Shown here piece after piece: positions 27,765 to 36,632 of a DNA stretch of 64,000 bases (the stretch's first letter is position 1; each line of letters starts with the position of its first letter). The notes below the pieces were generated by a model. It was not told the DNA's origin. It searched no databases and was given only the letters and a program-made list of their open reading frames with translations. The stretch is from Neorhizobium galegae bv. officinalis (lineage in GTDB: Bacteria > Pseudomonadota > Alphaproteobacteria > Rhizobiales > Rhizobiaceae): positions 1-64,000 of the forward strand of contig CCRI01000020.1 of the NCBI GenBank assembly GCA_000985875.1. Reading direction: 5' to 3'. The translations under genes and the position numbers were made by a program.

Positions 27765-28754
27765 ATGAACCGCCTCCTGAAAAACCGCGAAATCCTGCTC
27801 ACCGTCATCATCGCCGTGATGATCGCCGGCTTCTCCACCCGCGCCCAGGGCTTTGCTGCTCCCGGCAACCTCGCCAATATCTTCAATGATACCTCGATCC
27901 TGATCATCCTCGCGCTTGGCCAGATGACGGTGATCCTGACCAAGTCGATCGACCTTTCGGTCGCCGCCAACCTTGCCTTTACCGGCATGGCGGTCGCCAT
28001 GACCAATGCCGCCTATCCCGACCTGCCGCTGGCCCTGCTCATCGTCATGGCCATCGGCATCGGCGCCTTTCTCGGTGCGATCAACGGCTACCTCGTCTGG
28101 GCGCTGCGGATCCCGCCGATCGTCGTGACGCTCGGAACGCTGACCATTTATCGCGGCATGGCCTTCGTGCTCTCAGGCGGCGGCTGGGTGAACGCCCACC
28201 AGATGGGACCTACCTTCCTCAACGTCCCCCGAATGCCGGTGCTCGGCCTGCCGATCCTCTCCTGGATCGCTATCCTCATCGTGCTCGGCGCCTGGTTCGT
28301 GCTGACCCGCCTGCCCTTCGGCCGCGCCGCCTATGCATCCGGCGGCAACCCGACCGCGGCGATCTATGCCGGCATCGATATCGGCTGGACCAAGTTCCTT
28401 GCCTTCGTGGTATCGGGCGCGCTCGCCGGCCTTTCCGGTTATCTCTGGGTATCGCGCTACGCGGTCGCCTATGTGGATATCGCTGCCGGCTTCGAACTGG
28501 ATACGGTCGCCGCCTGTGTCATCGGCGGCATCTCGATTGCCGGCGGCATCGGCTCGGTCGGTGGTGCCGTGCTGGGCGCGCTCTTCCTCGGCGTCATCAA
28601 GAACGCGCTGCCCGTCATCGGCATCTCGCCGTTTGCACAGATGGCGATCTCCGGCATCGTCATCGTGCTTGCCGTCGTCTTCAACGCCCGCGCCGAACGC
28701 AAGGCCGGCCGTATCATCCTGCGCGATCGGGGTGCAAAGGAGGTGTCCGCATGA
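27765..28754 (+). CDS. rhaP: Rhamnose ABC transporter permease RhaP
   Basis: A 329-residue permease of the ribose-type BPD_transp_2 family with about nine or ten membrane segments and the conserved ILTKSIDLSVAANLAF and GAINGYLV sections. The coupling region reads YASGGNPTAAIYAGIDIGWTKF. GAGGAG is present 8 nt upstream. Its stop overlaps the rhaQ start by 4 nt. Confidence 0.93.
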   Translation: MNRLLKNREILLTVIIAVMIAGFSTRAQGFAAPGNLANIFNDTSILIILALGQMTVILTKSIDLSVAANLAFTGMAVAMTNAAYPDLPLALLIVMAIGIGAFLGAINGYLVWALRIPPIVVTLGTLTIYRGMAFVLSGGGWVNAHQMGPTFLNVPRMPVLGLPILSWIAILIVLGAWFVLTRLPFGRAAYASGGNPTAAIYAGIDIGWTKFLAFVVSGALAGLSGYLWVSRYAVAYVDIAAGFELDTVAACVIGGISIAGGIGSVGGAVLGALFLGVIKNALPVIGISPFAQMAISGIVIVLAVVFNARAERKAGRIILRDRGAKEVSA

Positions 28755-29749
28755 GTGACATTGCATCTTCGAAACGGGTCATCCCCGACCGGCTCGGCAG
28801 CAAGACCTCGCGCCTGCTGGCAAGCTGGGAAGTGCTGCTCTTCGGCGTGGCGGTGCTGATCTTCGTCTTCAATTCGTTCGCCTCGCCTTACTTTCTGAAT
28901 GCCTGGAACCTCTCCGACGCCACCTTCAACTTCACCGAAAAGGCAATGATCGCCTTTGCCATGGCGCTGCTCGTCATCGCCGGCGAGATCGATCTGTCGG
29001 TGGCTGCGATCATCGCGCTCGCCTCGACCGCCATGGGTGCGGCCGCCCAGGCGGGCATCGGCACACCGGGACTGGTGGCGATCGGCATCGGCACCGGGCT
29101 TGTCTGCGGCGCCTTCAACGGCCTGCTCGTCGCCGGCCTCAGACTGCCGTCGATCGTCGTGACCATCGGCACGATGAGCCTCTTCCGCGGCATTTCCTAT
29201 ATCGTGCTGGGCGATCAGGCTTATGGCAAATACCCAGCAAGTTTTGCCTACTTTGGCCAAGGCTACGTCGCCTGGGTCTTTTCCTTCGAATTCGCGCTGT
29301 TCATCCTCCTCGCCATGGTATTCGGCATTCTCCTGCACGCCACGAATTTCGGCCGGCAGGTCTATGTGATCGGCAACAACGAGTTCGCGGCGCGCTTTTC
29401 CGGCATTCCGGTGGAGCGGGTGAAGTTCATTCTTTTCCTCCTGACTGGCGTGATGGCAGGCGTCGCGTCCGTCTGCCTCACCTCCCGCCTCGGCTCGACC
29501 CGTCCTTCGATCGCACAAGGCTGGGAACTCGAAGTCGTCACCATGGTCGTGCTCGGCGGCGTTTCCATTCTGGGCGGCGCGGGCACGATCGCCGGCGTGG
29601 TCATCGCCGCCTTCGTCATGGGGCTTGTCACCTTCGGGCTGGGGCTGCTCAACGTGCCCGGCATCGTCATGTCGATCTTCGTCGGCCTGCTCTTGATCAT
29701 CACCATCGCCATCCCGATCATCGCCCGCCGCATCAAGGAAATGAGCTGA
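28751..29749 (+). CDS. rhaQ: Rhamnose ABC transporter permease RhaQ
   Basis: A 332-residue second permease of the same family (LLVIAGEIDLSVAAIIALAS, GAFNGLLVAG, coupling loop YVIGNNEFAARFSGIPVERVKF). It starts 4 nt inside rhaP (ATGA-type overlap) and shares one base with rhaU, so it is translationally coupled on both sides. RhaP and RhaQ should form the heterodimeric channel. Confidence 0.93.
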   Translation: MSDIASSKRVIPDRLGSKTSRLLASWEVLLFGVAVLIFVFNSFASPYFLNAWNLSDATFNFTEKAMIAFAMALLVIAGEIDLSVAAIIALASTAMGAAAQAGIGTPGLVAIGIGTGLVCGAFNGLLVAGLRLPSIVVTIGTMSLFRGISYIVLGDQAYGKYPASFAYFGQGYVAWVFSFEFALFILLAMVFGILLHATNFGRQVYVIGNNEFAARFSGIPVERVKFILFLLTGVMAGVASVCLTSRLGSTRPSIAQGWELEVVTMVVLGGVSILGGAGTIAGVVIAAFVMGLVTFGLGLLNVPGIVMSIFVGLLLIITIAIPIIARRIKEMS

Positions 29750-30069
29750 TGACGCTCGAAAAGCACGCCTTCAAGATGAAACTTTATCCCGGCATGGAAG
29801 CCGAATACCGCAGGCGCCATGACGAGATCTGGCCGGAACTCGTGGATCTCCTCCACCAGGCGGGCGCAAGCGATTATTCCATCCATCTCGACCGCGACAC
29901 CAACACGCTGTTCGGTGTGCTGACACGCCCGGCGGACCACACGATGGCGAGCCTGCCGGACCATCCGGTGATGAAGAAATGGTGGGCTTACATGGCCGAC
30001 ATCATGGAAACCAATCCGGACAATTCGCCGGTCCAGAGCGATCTGGTGACGGTCTTCCACCTGCCATGA
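29749..30069 (+). CDS. rhaU: L-rhamnose mutarotase RhaU
   Basis: A 106-residue RhaU/RhaM-type mutarotase that interconverts the alpha and beta anomers of rhamnose. Family features are KLYPGMEAEYRRRHDEIWPEL, DYSIHLDRDTNTLFGVL and the aromatic MKKWWAYMADIM. The length is exactly that of characterised homologues. Overlaps rhaQ by 1 nt and rhaK by 4 nt. Confidence 0.94.
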   Translation: MTLEKHAFKMKLYPGMEAEYRRRHDEIWPELVDLLHQAGASDYSIHLDRDTNTLFGVLTRPADHTMASLPDHPVMKKWWAYMADIMETNPDNSPVQSDLVTVFHLP

Positions 30070-31439
30070 CGAAGCCGGAAAAGATCGCCGTCCTCGATAT
30101 CGGCAAGACCAATGCCAAGGTCGTCGTGCTCGACTGCACGACCGGCGAGGAGATCGCCGAAAGGCGCGCACCGAACCGGGTTCGGCCGGAGCCGCCCTAT
30201 CCGCACTACGATATCGAAGCGCTTTGGAGTTTCGTGCTCACAGCGCTGTCCGACTTTGCCAATCACCCCGGCTTCGATGCAATCTCCATGACCACCCATG
30301 GCGCATCGGCGGTACTTCTTGACGCCGAAGGCGGACTGGCCATGCCGGTGCTCGATTACGAGCACGAATATCCGGAAGACATCCGCAGAGCCTATCAAAC
30401 GATCCGCCCGCCCTTTTCGGAAACCTTCTCGCCGTCCCTGTCTGGCGGACTGAATGTCGGCGCGCAGCTTCATTACCAGAAGACCGCGTTTCCCGAAGCC
30501 TTTACCCGTACCCGCACCATCCTCACCTACCCGCAATATTGGGCGTTCCGGCTGACCGGCGTGGCCGCGAACGAAGTCACCTCGCTCGGCTGCCACACCG
30601 ATCTCTGGCGGCCGCGTGAAAGCACCTATTCCCCGCTGGTCGCTGCGCTCGGCATCCGCGACCTGATGGCGCCGGTCCGTTCGGCCTTCGACGCGCTCGG
30701 TCCGCTATTGCCGGACATTGCAGCCCGGATCGGCCTCACGGCACCGACCCCGGTCCATTGCGGCATCCACGATTCCAATGCCTCGCTGCTGCCGCATCTG
30801 GTCGGGCGCGAGCCGCCGTTCGCGGTCGTCTCCACCGGTACCTGGGTCATCAATTTCGCGGTCGGTGGCGATCTCGACCATCTCGATCCCCAGCGCGACG
30901 CACTTGCGAATGTCGACGCCTATGGCCGCGCCGTGCCCTCGAGCCGTTTCATGGGCGGCCGCGAGTTCGAGACGCTGACGGCGGAGCTCGGCGCACTTTC
31001 GCCGGAAACTGCCCTTGCAGCCATGCCTTATGTCATCGGAAAAGGCGTGATGCTCCTGCCGAACATTGCCGCCGGCTCCGGCCCCTTCCCGGGCCACGAG
31101 CGCCAATGGATCAACGACGCCAATGCCTCGACCGTCCAGCGCTGGGCGGCAGCCTGCCTCTATCTCGCGCTGATGACGGAGACCTGTCTCGACCTCATCG
31201 GCGCCAAGGGGCCGGTTCTGGTCGAAGGCCCTTTCTCCGCCAATCCGGCCTATCTTCAGTCGTTGACGGCTCTGCTCGGCCGCCAGGTGGTCGCCCTCCC
31301 CGGCTCGACCGGCACCAGCCAGGGCGCAGCGCTTCTGGCCGGCATTTCGCCGAACACCAAGCCAGGCCGCTCGGTGCCCGCGCCATCCTGGGACATTGCA
31401 GCCTATCGCGCCACCTGGCACGAAACGCTGGGGCGTTGA
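30066..31439 (+). CDS. rhaK: Rhamnulokinase-type sugar kinase RhaK
   Basis: A 457-residue FGGY-family kinase: N-terminal phosphate loop VLDIGKTNAKVVVLD, the catalytic-Asp region GIHDSNASLLPHL, then FAVVSTGTWVINF, and a C-terminal ATPase fold with LVEGPFSANPAYLQSL and GSTGTSQGAAL. In R. leguminosarum RhaK phosphorylates the sugar and is also needed for ABC transport activity, a dual role the tight coupling here (4-nt overlap with rhaU) is consistent with. Last gene of the operon; its stop abuts the stop of the convergent GntR gene with no spacer. Confidence 0.92.
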   Translation: MTKPEKIAVLDIGKTNAKVVVLDCTTGEEIAERRAPNRVRPEPPYPHYDIEALWSFVLTALSDFANHPGFDAISMTTHGASAVLLDAEGGLAMPVLDYEHEYPEDIRRAYQTIRPPFSETFSPSLSGGLNVGAQLHYQKTAFPEAFTRTRTILTYPQYWAFRLTGVAANEVTSLGCHTDLWRPRESTYSPLVAALGIRDLMAPVRSAFDALGPLLPDIAARIGLTAPTPVHCGIHDSNASLLPHLVGREPPFAVVSTGTWVINFAVGGDLDHLDPQRDALANVDAYGRAVPSSRFMGGREFETLTAELGALSPETALAAMPYVIGKGVMLLPNIAAGSGPFPGHERQWINDANASTVQRWAAACLYLALMTETCLDLIGAKGPVLVEGPFSANPAYLQSLTALLGRQVVALPGSTGTSQGAALLAGISPNTKPGRSVPAPSWDIAAYRATWHETLGR

Positions 31440-32210
31440 TCAGCCCGCGTTCGCCGGGCGCCGGTTGCGGCGAAGGCGTCGTCCCGTTTGCTCCTCAAGC
31501 GCATTTTCCAGAATGCCGAGACGCCGCTCGGTAATATCGGCAATCCGCAGGAGATCACCCGATTCGACCGCCTGCAGCATGATCTCGATCAGTTCCAGTG
31601 AAAGCGAAAGATCCGCCCGTGTATGCAGCGTCCCGCGCCGCATCGGCTCCACCCATTGCAGCAGCAGTTCCATTAGTTCCAGAACAAGGCTGTTACGGGT
31701 CGCCTGCGCAAGCGCCAGATCGAAGCGCATCGAAGCGATGATGATCGAATTGATGTGCTCCGGGCTGCTTTTGGTCACCTCCGGCGGCGGCAGTGCATCC
31801 CGGCCGAACCGGATCGCCTCACGCATCCGGTCGAAATCCGCATCCTCGGCATATTGCGAGGCGATCTGCGCCACCCAGGGCAGGATCAGCCGGCGCACCT
31901 CGATCGCCTCGTCGATATCGCCCGGCCGCATGTCCGGCCTCGACACGATCAGGTCGAGCGGCACGATCTCGCTGCTGACGAACGTGCCGCCGCCGGCGCC
32001 CGGCTTGACGGTGAGGATGTTAGCCTCGACCAGCAGCTTCACCGCCTCGCGCACGGTCGGGCGGCTCACCTGCATCTGTTCGGCGATGCTGCGTTCGGAA
32101 GGAAGGCGGGAGCCGAGCCGGAAAAACCCGGTCCTGATGGCATCGGCAAGCCGGCGCGCGACCTCTTCGTTCGGAAGCAGCAGTTTGACGGGCTGAAAAT
32201 GTCTATTCAC
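31440..32210 (-). CDS. GntR/FadR-family regulator
   Basis: A 256-residue FadR-type regulator: N-terminal winged helix (about 18-75: VARRLADAIRTGFFRLGSRLPSERSIAEQMQVSRPTVREAVKLL) and an all-helical FCD effector domain with EAIEVRRLILPWVA. AGGAGG is 5 nt before the GTG at 32210, which is preferred to the GTG at 32216 that touches the ribosome site. It follows the FAD-linked oxidase by 18 bp and is probably co-transcribed, making it the likely regulator of that oxidase. Tail to tail with rhaK. Confidence 0.87.
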   Translation of the reverse strand: MNRHFQPVKLLLPNEEVARRLADAIRTGFFRLGSRLPSERSIAEQMQVSRPTVREAVKLLVEANILTVKPGAGGGTFVSSEIVPLDLIVSRPDMRPGDIDEAIEVRRLILPWVAQIASQYAEDADFDRMREAIRFGRDALPPPEVTKSSPEHINSIIIASMRFDLALAQATRNSLVLELMELLLQWVEPMRRGTLHTRADLSLSLELIEIMLQAVESGDLLRIADITERRLGILENALEEQTGRRLRRNRRPANAG

Positions 32211-32228
32211 CGGCACCTCCTATCCTGC

Positions 32229-33620
32229 TCAGACGGAAAGCACTTTTCCGGTGTTGAGGATGTTGTTCGGGTCAAGCGCCAGCTTGATGCGCGCCATCAG
32301 CGCCAGCTCCTCCGGCGTGCGGGAGAGCTTCAGATAGGGCTTCTTCAGGAGGCCGATCCCGTGTTCGGCGGAAATCGTGCCGCCTTCGCGCGCAATCGAG
32401 CCGAAGACGAGTTCGGTGATCTCCTTGTGCGGCTGGTCGCTGCCGGCCGACGGAATGTTGCAGACGAGATGCAGGTTGCTGTCGCCGATATGACCGTAGC
32501 TCAGCGCGATCGCATCCGGCCAGCGGACCTTCATCGCGGCTTCGATCTCGTCGACCACCCGGCCGGCGGCGCTGGTCGGCAGGCCGACGTCGAAGGCGGT
32601 CAGCGGCCCCATCAGCTTGCCGTATTCCGACACGCTTTCGCGCACCGCCCAGAGGTCCCTGGTCTCGCGCTCCGAGGATGGCAGAATAGCGTCGGAAACC
32701 CAGCCGGCTTCCAGCGCATCGGACAGCACCTGCTCCAGCAGCGCCCGGTTTTCTTCGGCATTGCGCCCGCCGGTTTCGATCAGCACATAGATCCCGTGCG
32801 GCTCCTTGAAGGCGCGGCGCAGGTCAGGCAGCTTACCCGTCATGAAGTCGTAAAAGCTCGGCCACATCACCTCGAACGAGGTCAGCGCCGATCCCATGCC
32901 CTGGCGGGCGCTCTTCAGGAGCTCCAGAAGCGAGGGAAAATCCGGGCAGCCGCAGAAGGCGCTGGCGAGTTCCGCGGGCTTGGCCTGCAGGCGCAGCACG
33001 GCGCGGGTGATGACGCCGAGCGTGCCTTCCGAGCCGATGAACAGCTGCTTGAGGTCGTAGCCCGCATTGTTCTTCAGCATCTTGTTCAGCGATTTGACGA
33101 TCGTGCCGTCCGGCAGCACCACTTCCAGGCCGAGCACATGCTCGCGCGCCATGCCGAACCGGATGACGCGATTGCCGCCGGCATTGGTGGCGAGATTACC
33201 GCCGATGACGCAGGAATCGCGGGCGCCGAGATCGAGGCCGAAGAACAGCCCCGCCTCTTCAGCCTTCGCCTGGATGACGCTGAGCGGCGTGCCCGCCAGA
33301 ACCGTCATTGTCGCCATCACCGTATCGACTTCCTCGATACCGTTCATGCGATCGAGCGACAGCGCCACGCCATTCTCGATCGGCCGCGCACCGCCGGCAA
33401 GACCGGTCAACCCGCCCTGGGGCACGACTGGCACCTTGAACTCGTTGCAAAGGCGCAGCGTTGCAGAGACCTGCTCCGTCGTGCGCGGCCGCACCAAAGC
33501 TAGCGGCACGACCGGAGAAAGGCCGCCCCAATCGTTGTGGAAGCGGACAGGAATATCCTCACCGAAAAAGACATCGGGAGCGAGTTCGCGCTGGAGCGCC
33601 TGGATGAATTCTTGTGTCAT
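32229..33620 (-). CDS. FAD-linked oxidase (GlcD/D-lactate dehydrogenase type)
   Basis: A 463-residue flavoprotein with an N-terminal PCMH FAD-binding domain (VPVVPQGGLTGLAGGARP, SCVIGGNLATNAGGNRVIRFG, GSEGTLGVITRAVLRL) and a C-terminal FAD-oxidase domain with GHIGDSNLHLV and SAEHGIGLLK. Such enzymes oxidise 2-hydroxy acids (D-lactate, glycolate, D-2-hydroxyglutarate) and pass electrons to quinone or a flavoprotein. GGAGG precedes the ATG at 33620. It lies between the rhamnose operon (whose end products include lactate) and the HyuA/DUF917/AroM module, so its pathway could be either; co-transcription with the GntR gene downstream is likely. Confidence 0.85.
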   Translation of the reverse strand: MTQEFIQALQRELAPDVFFGEDIPVRFHNDWGGLSPVVPLALVRPRTTEQVSATLRLCNEFKVPVVPQGGLTGLAGGARPIENGVALSLDRMNGIEEVDTVMATMTVLAGTPLSVIQAKAEEAGLFFGLDLGARDSCVIGGNLATNAGGNRVIRFGMAREHVLGLEVVLPDGTIVKSLNKMLKNNAGYDLKQLFIGSEGTLGVITRAVLRLQAKPAELASAFCGCPDFPSLLELLKSARQGMGSALTSFEVMWPSFYDFMTGKLPDLRRAFKEPHGIYVLIETGGRNAEENRALLEQVLSDALEAGWVSDAILPSSERETRDLWAVRESVSEYGKLMGPLTAFDVGLPTSAAGRVVDEIEAAMKVRWPDAIALSYGHIGDSNLHLVCNIPSAGSDQPHKEITELVFGSIAREGGTISAEHGIGLLKKPYLKLSRTPEELALMARIKLALDPNNILNTGKVLSV

Positions 33621-33778
33621 GAGAAGCGTTACCTCCGGAGGCCTTCGATAAAGGTAAGCTTAACTGCCACTTTCGGTAAAATAAATATACCTCTCAATTT
33701 TTATCGGGGAAGAGCGCGGTGAGGCGCGCAGCCGCCATCGACACCGAGGCTTGCAGAATTCCCGGCAGCCCAAAATGA

Positions 33779-33813
33779 AATCGGCGGACTGGCAACAAGC
33801 CAGCCCGCCGATT
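33779..33813 (-). terminator. Rho-independent-type terminator of the DUF917-HyuA operon
   Basis: A 15-bp stem with one mismatch (AATCGGCGG...CTGGC against GCCAG...CCGCCGATT) and a 5-nt loop follows the HyuA-like stop by 23 nt. On the minus strand it is followed by TTCATTTTGG, a weak T-tract. Confidence 0.65.
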
Positions 33814-33836
33814 CTCTCTGGGAGGAGAGTTGGGGT

Positions 33837-35411
33837 TCAGCGCAGGGCCCCGGCCACGCGCTTCTGTTCGTCCTTCATGAAGGCGATATCGCCGACGACC
33901 CGGACGCGCACCCGCCGGGAGTCACCCGGCAGATAGGCGATCGGAATATCTTCCGTGTCGAGCGTTACGATCGTATCGGCGCTGGCACCCGCTTCGACGG
34001 CGCGGGCGCGGGCAATGCGCTCGGCCTCGGCAATCGCCTTTTCGCGCGACATGCCGGAAAACACCTGATCAACTTCGCCGGACACCTGCGCCATCGCTGC
34101 GCCGAGTGCGTTCGCCACGCCGGCATGTTCGACGCGCAGCACTTCGCTCGCACCTTTGAGCTTTTCCGGGATCAGGAAGGCACCCCCGCCGACAGCGATC
34201 AGCTGGACACCTTCGGCCGAAGTCTTCATCCGGTCGACGCCGTCTTCCACCATCGCCTCGACGCGCTTCAGGAGGTCGGCCACCAGCGCCTTGTCGAGAT
34301 GCTTGACCCGGTCGCGGTCGCCGATCTCGACGAGGCCGGCGGCAACCGCCACGTCCGTCGTCGTCAGCGTATCGCCGCCGAAGACCAGCGCCTTTTCGGT
34401 GATCCGATAACCGACCGAACGTGGACCGATCTTGCGGGTTTCCGGATCGATGATCGTGCCGCCGCCGAGCGCCATCGGCAGCAGGTCCGGCATGCGGAAG
34501 AGCGTGCGCACGCCGCCGACTTCGACGACATTGTTCGCCTCGCGCGGAAAACCGCCGACCAGGCAGCCGACATCCGAGGTGGTGCCGCCGACGTCGATAA
34601 CCATGGCCTCCTTGAGACCGGTCAGGAACGCAGCGCCGCGCATCGAATTGGTCGGGCCGGACGCAAAGCTGTAGACCGGGTTGGCGGCAGCGACATCCGC
34701 CAGCACCACCGTACCGTCGTTCTGGGTCAGATAAAATGGAGCGTCGATGCCGGCCTGTTTCAGCGCGTCCTTGAAGGCGTCGATCGTCTTGCGGCCGAGC
34801 CCCTGCAGCGCAGCGTTCAGCAGAGTGACGTTCTCGCGTTCCAGAAGGCCGATGCGGCCGAGCGTATGGGAAAGCGTGATGCGCGCATTCGGGATCACCG
34901 AACGAACGATCTCCGCCGCTTCCAGCTCGCATTCCGCCGTCAGCGGCGAGAAGAGCGCCGTAATACCGATCGAATCGACGCCCGCATCACGGATCTTCAT
35001 CGCCGCGTCGCGGATTTCATCCTTTGCAAGCGGCACCAGCGGACGGCCGTCGTATTCATGGCCGCCATGCACCATGAAGGAGAGCGGATCGACGGCATCG
35101 CGCAACTCGTCCGGCCAGTCGACCATCGGCGGCAGCGAGGCGCCGGCCGGCATGGCGATGCGGATCGCAGCGACCCGATCGAGACGGGCGCGCTCGACCA
35201 CCGCATTGGTGAAATGCGTCGTGCCGATCATCACCGCATCAACCGGTGCCGAACCCGGCGCCTGCGAGGAGACCACATGGCCGATCGCATTGACCACGCC
35301 CTGCATCACGTCCGACGTGGTGGGAAACTTGATGGCCGAGAGAACCTTCTCGCCATCGATGAGCACGGCATCCGTATTGGTGCCGCCGACGTCAATTCCG
35401 ATCCGCTTCAT
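33837..35411 (-). CDS. Hydantoinase/oxoprolinase family protein (HyuA-like)
   Basis: A 524-residue ASKHA-fold protein, shorter than the 650-700 residues of typical HyuA. It starts MKRIGIDVGGTNTDAVLID (phosphate loop), has IGTTHFTNAVVER, SHTLGRIGLLERENVTLLNAAL, ASGPTNSMRGA and the second nucleotide motif VIDVGGTTSDVGCLVGG. The family opens hydantoin or oxoproline rings with ATP. It starts inside the end of the DUF917 gene (4-nt overlap), so the two are translationally coupled; these families are commonly found together. No HyuB-like subunit is present, so the DUF917 protein may be its functional partner. Substrate unknown. Confidence 0.85.
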   Translation of the reverse strand: MKRIGIDVGGTNTDAVLIDGEKVLSAIKFPTTSDVMQGVVNAIGHVVSSQAPGSAPVDAVMIGTTHFTNAVVERARLDRVAAIRIAMPAGASLPPMVDWPDELRDAVDPLSFMVHGGHEYDGRPLVPLAKDEIRDAAMKIRDAGVDSIGITALFSPLTAECELEAAEIVRSVIPNARITLSHTLGRIGLLERENVTLLNAALQGLGRKTIDAFKDALKQAGIDAPFYLTQNDGTVVLADVAAANPVYSFASGPTNSMRGAAFLTGLKEAMVIDVGGTTSDVGCLVGGFPREANNVVEVGGVRTLFRMPDLLPMALGGGTIIDPETRKIGPRSVGYRITEKALVFGGDTLTTTDVAVAAGLVEIGDRDRVKHLDKALVADLLKRVEAMVEDGVDRMKTSAEGVQLIAVGGGAFLIPEKLKGASEVLRVEHAGVANALGAAMAQVSGEVDQVFSGMSREKAIAEAERIARARAVEAGASADTIVTLDTEDIPIAYLPGDSRRVRVRVVGDIAFMKDEQKRVAGALR

Positions 35412-36487
35412 GCTGCAAACACCGATTTGAAATCCAGGTCATATCCGAAGGCGCGCGGGCCGACATGTTCGAGGCCCTTGGCGCTGGTCAGCACTTCCGG
35501 GGCCGGAAGGGCCACGACAGTGACGCGTTGGCCGTACCGCACCGTCTCGGTGCCGATCGCCTCGCCCGACACCGTGTCGAGCAGGCAGATCAGGTCCGGC
35601 GTCATGGCGATCGGCTGGCCGTCGCGGAAGGCGACCGCCCATTCGTTCTGGAAGGCGAGCTCGACCTTCGAGCCGCGATCACCGTCGAGACCTTCGATCA
35701 TCGCCGAGCCGCGCAGGAAGCCGCCGGTCGTGGTGCGGTCGACATCGGCGATCTTGCCCTTGAACAGCACCTTGCCGCCTTCATGGGCCAGCACGGCCTC
35801 GACCGGATCCGTGTGGGCGGCGCGGGCTTCGAGCACGGCGCGACCCAGGCTGACCGCCTTGGTCACCGTGTAGAGCACGCCCCAGTCCTTGACTTCCCGG
35901 CCGGTGCGCGGCGCCTTGCAGGTCGCCGCCGTCGAACCGACCTCGGTGCAGATCTTGCGGGAAATCCGCTCCATCCACTTCCAGGAAGCAGCCTTGGCGA
36001 CGATCGCCTCGTTGTCGCGGCAATCGACCAGCGTCAGCGGATACATCGGCAGATCGCCGATCGCAAAGCTCGTCATCTGTGCTTCCGGATAGGCGCGGCC
36101 CATCGCGTCCGCATCGACGACCGGAATGTCCAGCATCGCGCCGGCGAGGAAGGGCGACAGCGCATTGCCGCCGCCGATCTCGACGCTCATCACGGCGCGG
36201 AACTTGCGGCCGGTATATTCTTCCATCAGTTGCATGGCCCGGGCGAGATGCGCGGGGTCGACGAGGCGCTCCTGGCCGACCAGCGGCGCACCCATCTTGG
36301 AGACGACCGCGACGGCATCGCCGTCATCGAGCGCCTGGGGATCGATGAGCTTGACGCGCTTGCCGTCCTTGTAGAGCTTTTTCAGGTTGAGCTGCGCCAG
36401 ATAGGGGCTGCCACCGCCGCCGGTGCCGAGAATCCAGGCGCCAACGGCAAGCGGGTCGATCTCGCCCGCTTCGAAATCACGGATCAT
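35408..36487 (-). CDS. DUF917 protein (S-methyl-thiohydantoin desulfurase-like family)
   Basis: A 359-residue DUF917 protein. Family features are the glycine-rich start GAWILGTGGGGSPYLAQ, VSKMGAPLVGQERL, VMSVEIGGGNALSPFLAGAMLDIPVVDADAMGRAYPEAQMTS and a C-terminal half rich in beta-strands (LICLLDTVSGEAIGTETVRYGQRVTVVALPAP). The family is also known as S-methyl-thiohydantoin desulfurase-like and is a usual neighbour of HyuA-like proteins. GGAGG is 5 nt before the ATG at 36487. First gene of the minus-strand operon, divergent from the AroM-LuxR fusion; an operator candidate lies 52 bp upstream. Confidence 0.87.
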   Translation of the reverse strand: MIRDFEAGEIDPLAVGAWILGTGGGGSPYLAQLNLKKLYKDGKRVKLIDPQALDDGDAVAVVSKMGAPLVGQERLVDPAHLARAMQLMEEYTGRKFRAVMSVEIGGGNALSPFLAGAMLDIPVVDADAMGRAYPEAQMTSFAIGDLPMYPLTLVDCRDNEAIVAKAASWKWMERISRKICTEVGSTAATCKAPRTGREVKDWGVLYTVTKAVSLGRAVLEARAAHTDPVEAVLAHEGGKVLFKGKIADVDRTTTGGFLRGSAMIEGLDGDRGSKVELAFQNEWAVAFRDGQPIAMTPDLICLLDTVSGEAIGTETVRYGQRVTVVALPAPEVLTSAKGLEHVGPRAFGYDLDFKSVFAA

Positions 36488-36538
36488 GTTTACCTCCGAA
36501 GAATGTGCTAGAACCTAGCCATGAGTGACGAAGGATGC

Positions 36539-36560
36539 CTATAGGGGACTGCCCCTAGAA
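36539..36560. promoter_or_regulatory. 22-bp near-palindrome, copy 1 (DUF917 / AroM-LuxR)
   Basis: Read on the minus strand it is TTCTAGGGG-CAGT-CCCCTATAG, a dyad with CTAGGGG facing CCCCTATAG. It is 20/22 identical to the copy at 37680-37701. Located between the divergent starts, 52 bp from DUF917 and 73 bp from the AroM-LuxR start. Dyads of this form suit LuxR/NarL-type dimers, so the fusion regulator is the best candidate. A second small dyad (GCTAG-3-CTAGC, 36507-36519) lies between it and DUF917. Confidence 0.75.
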
Positions 36561-36632
36561 TGAGCTTGCCTTGATTTTAGGCATGCCCGGCGCCATCATG
36601 GTTTGACGATCGAAAGGACCGATTCCCTGCAC

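Noticed and set aside
36603..36632. TTG start for the AroM-LuxR gene
   Set aside because: No ribosome site upstream of 36603, and the added residues are not AroM-like.
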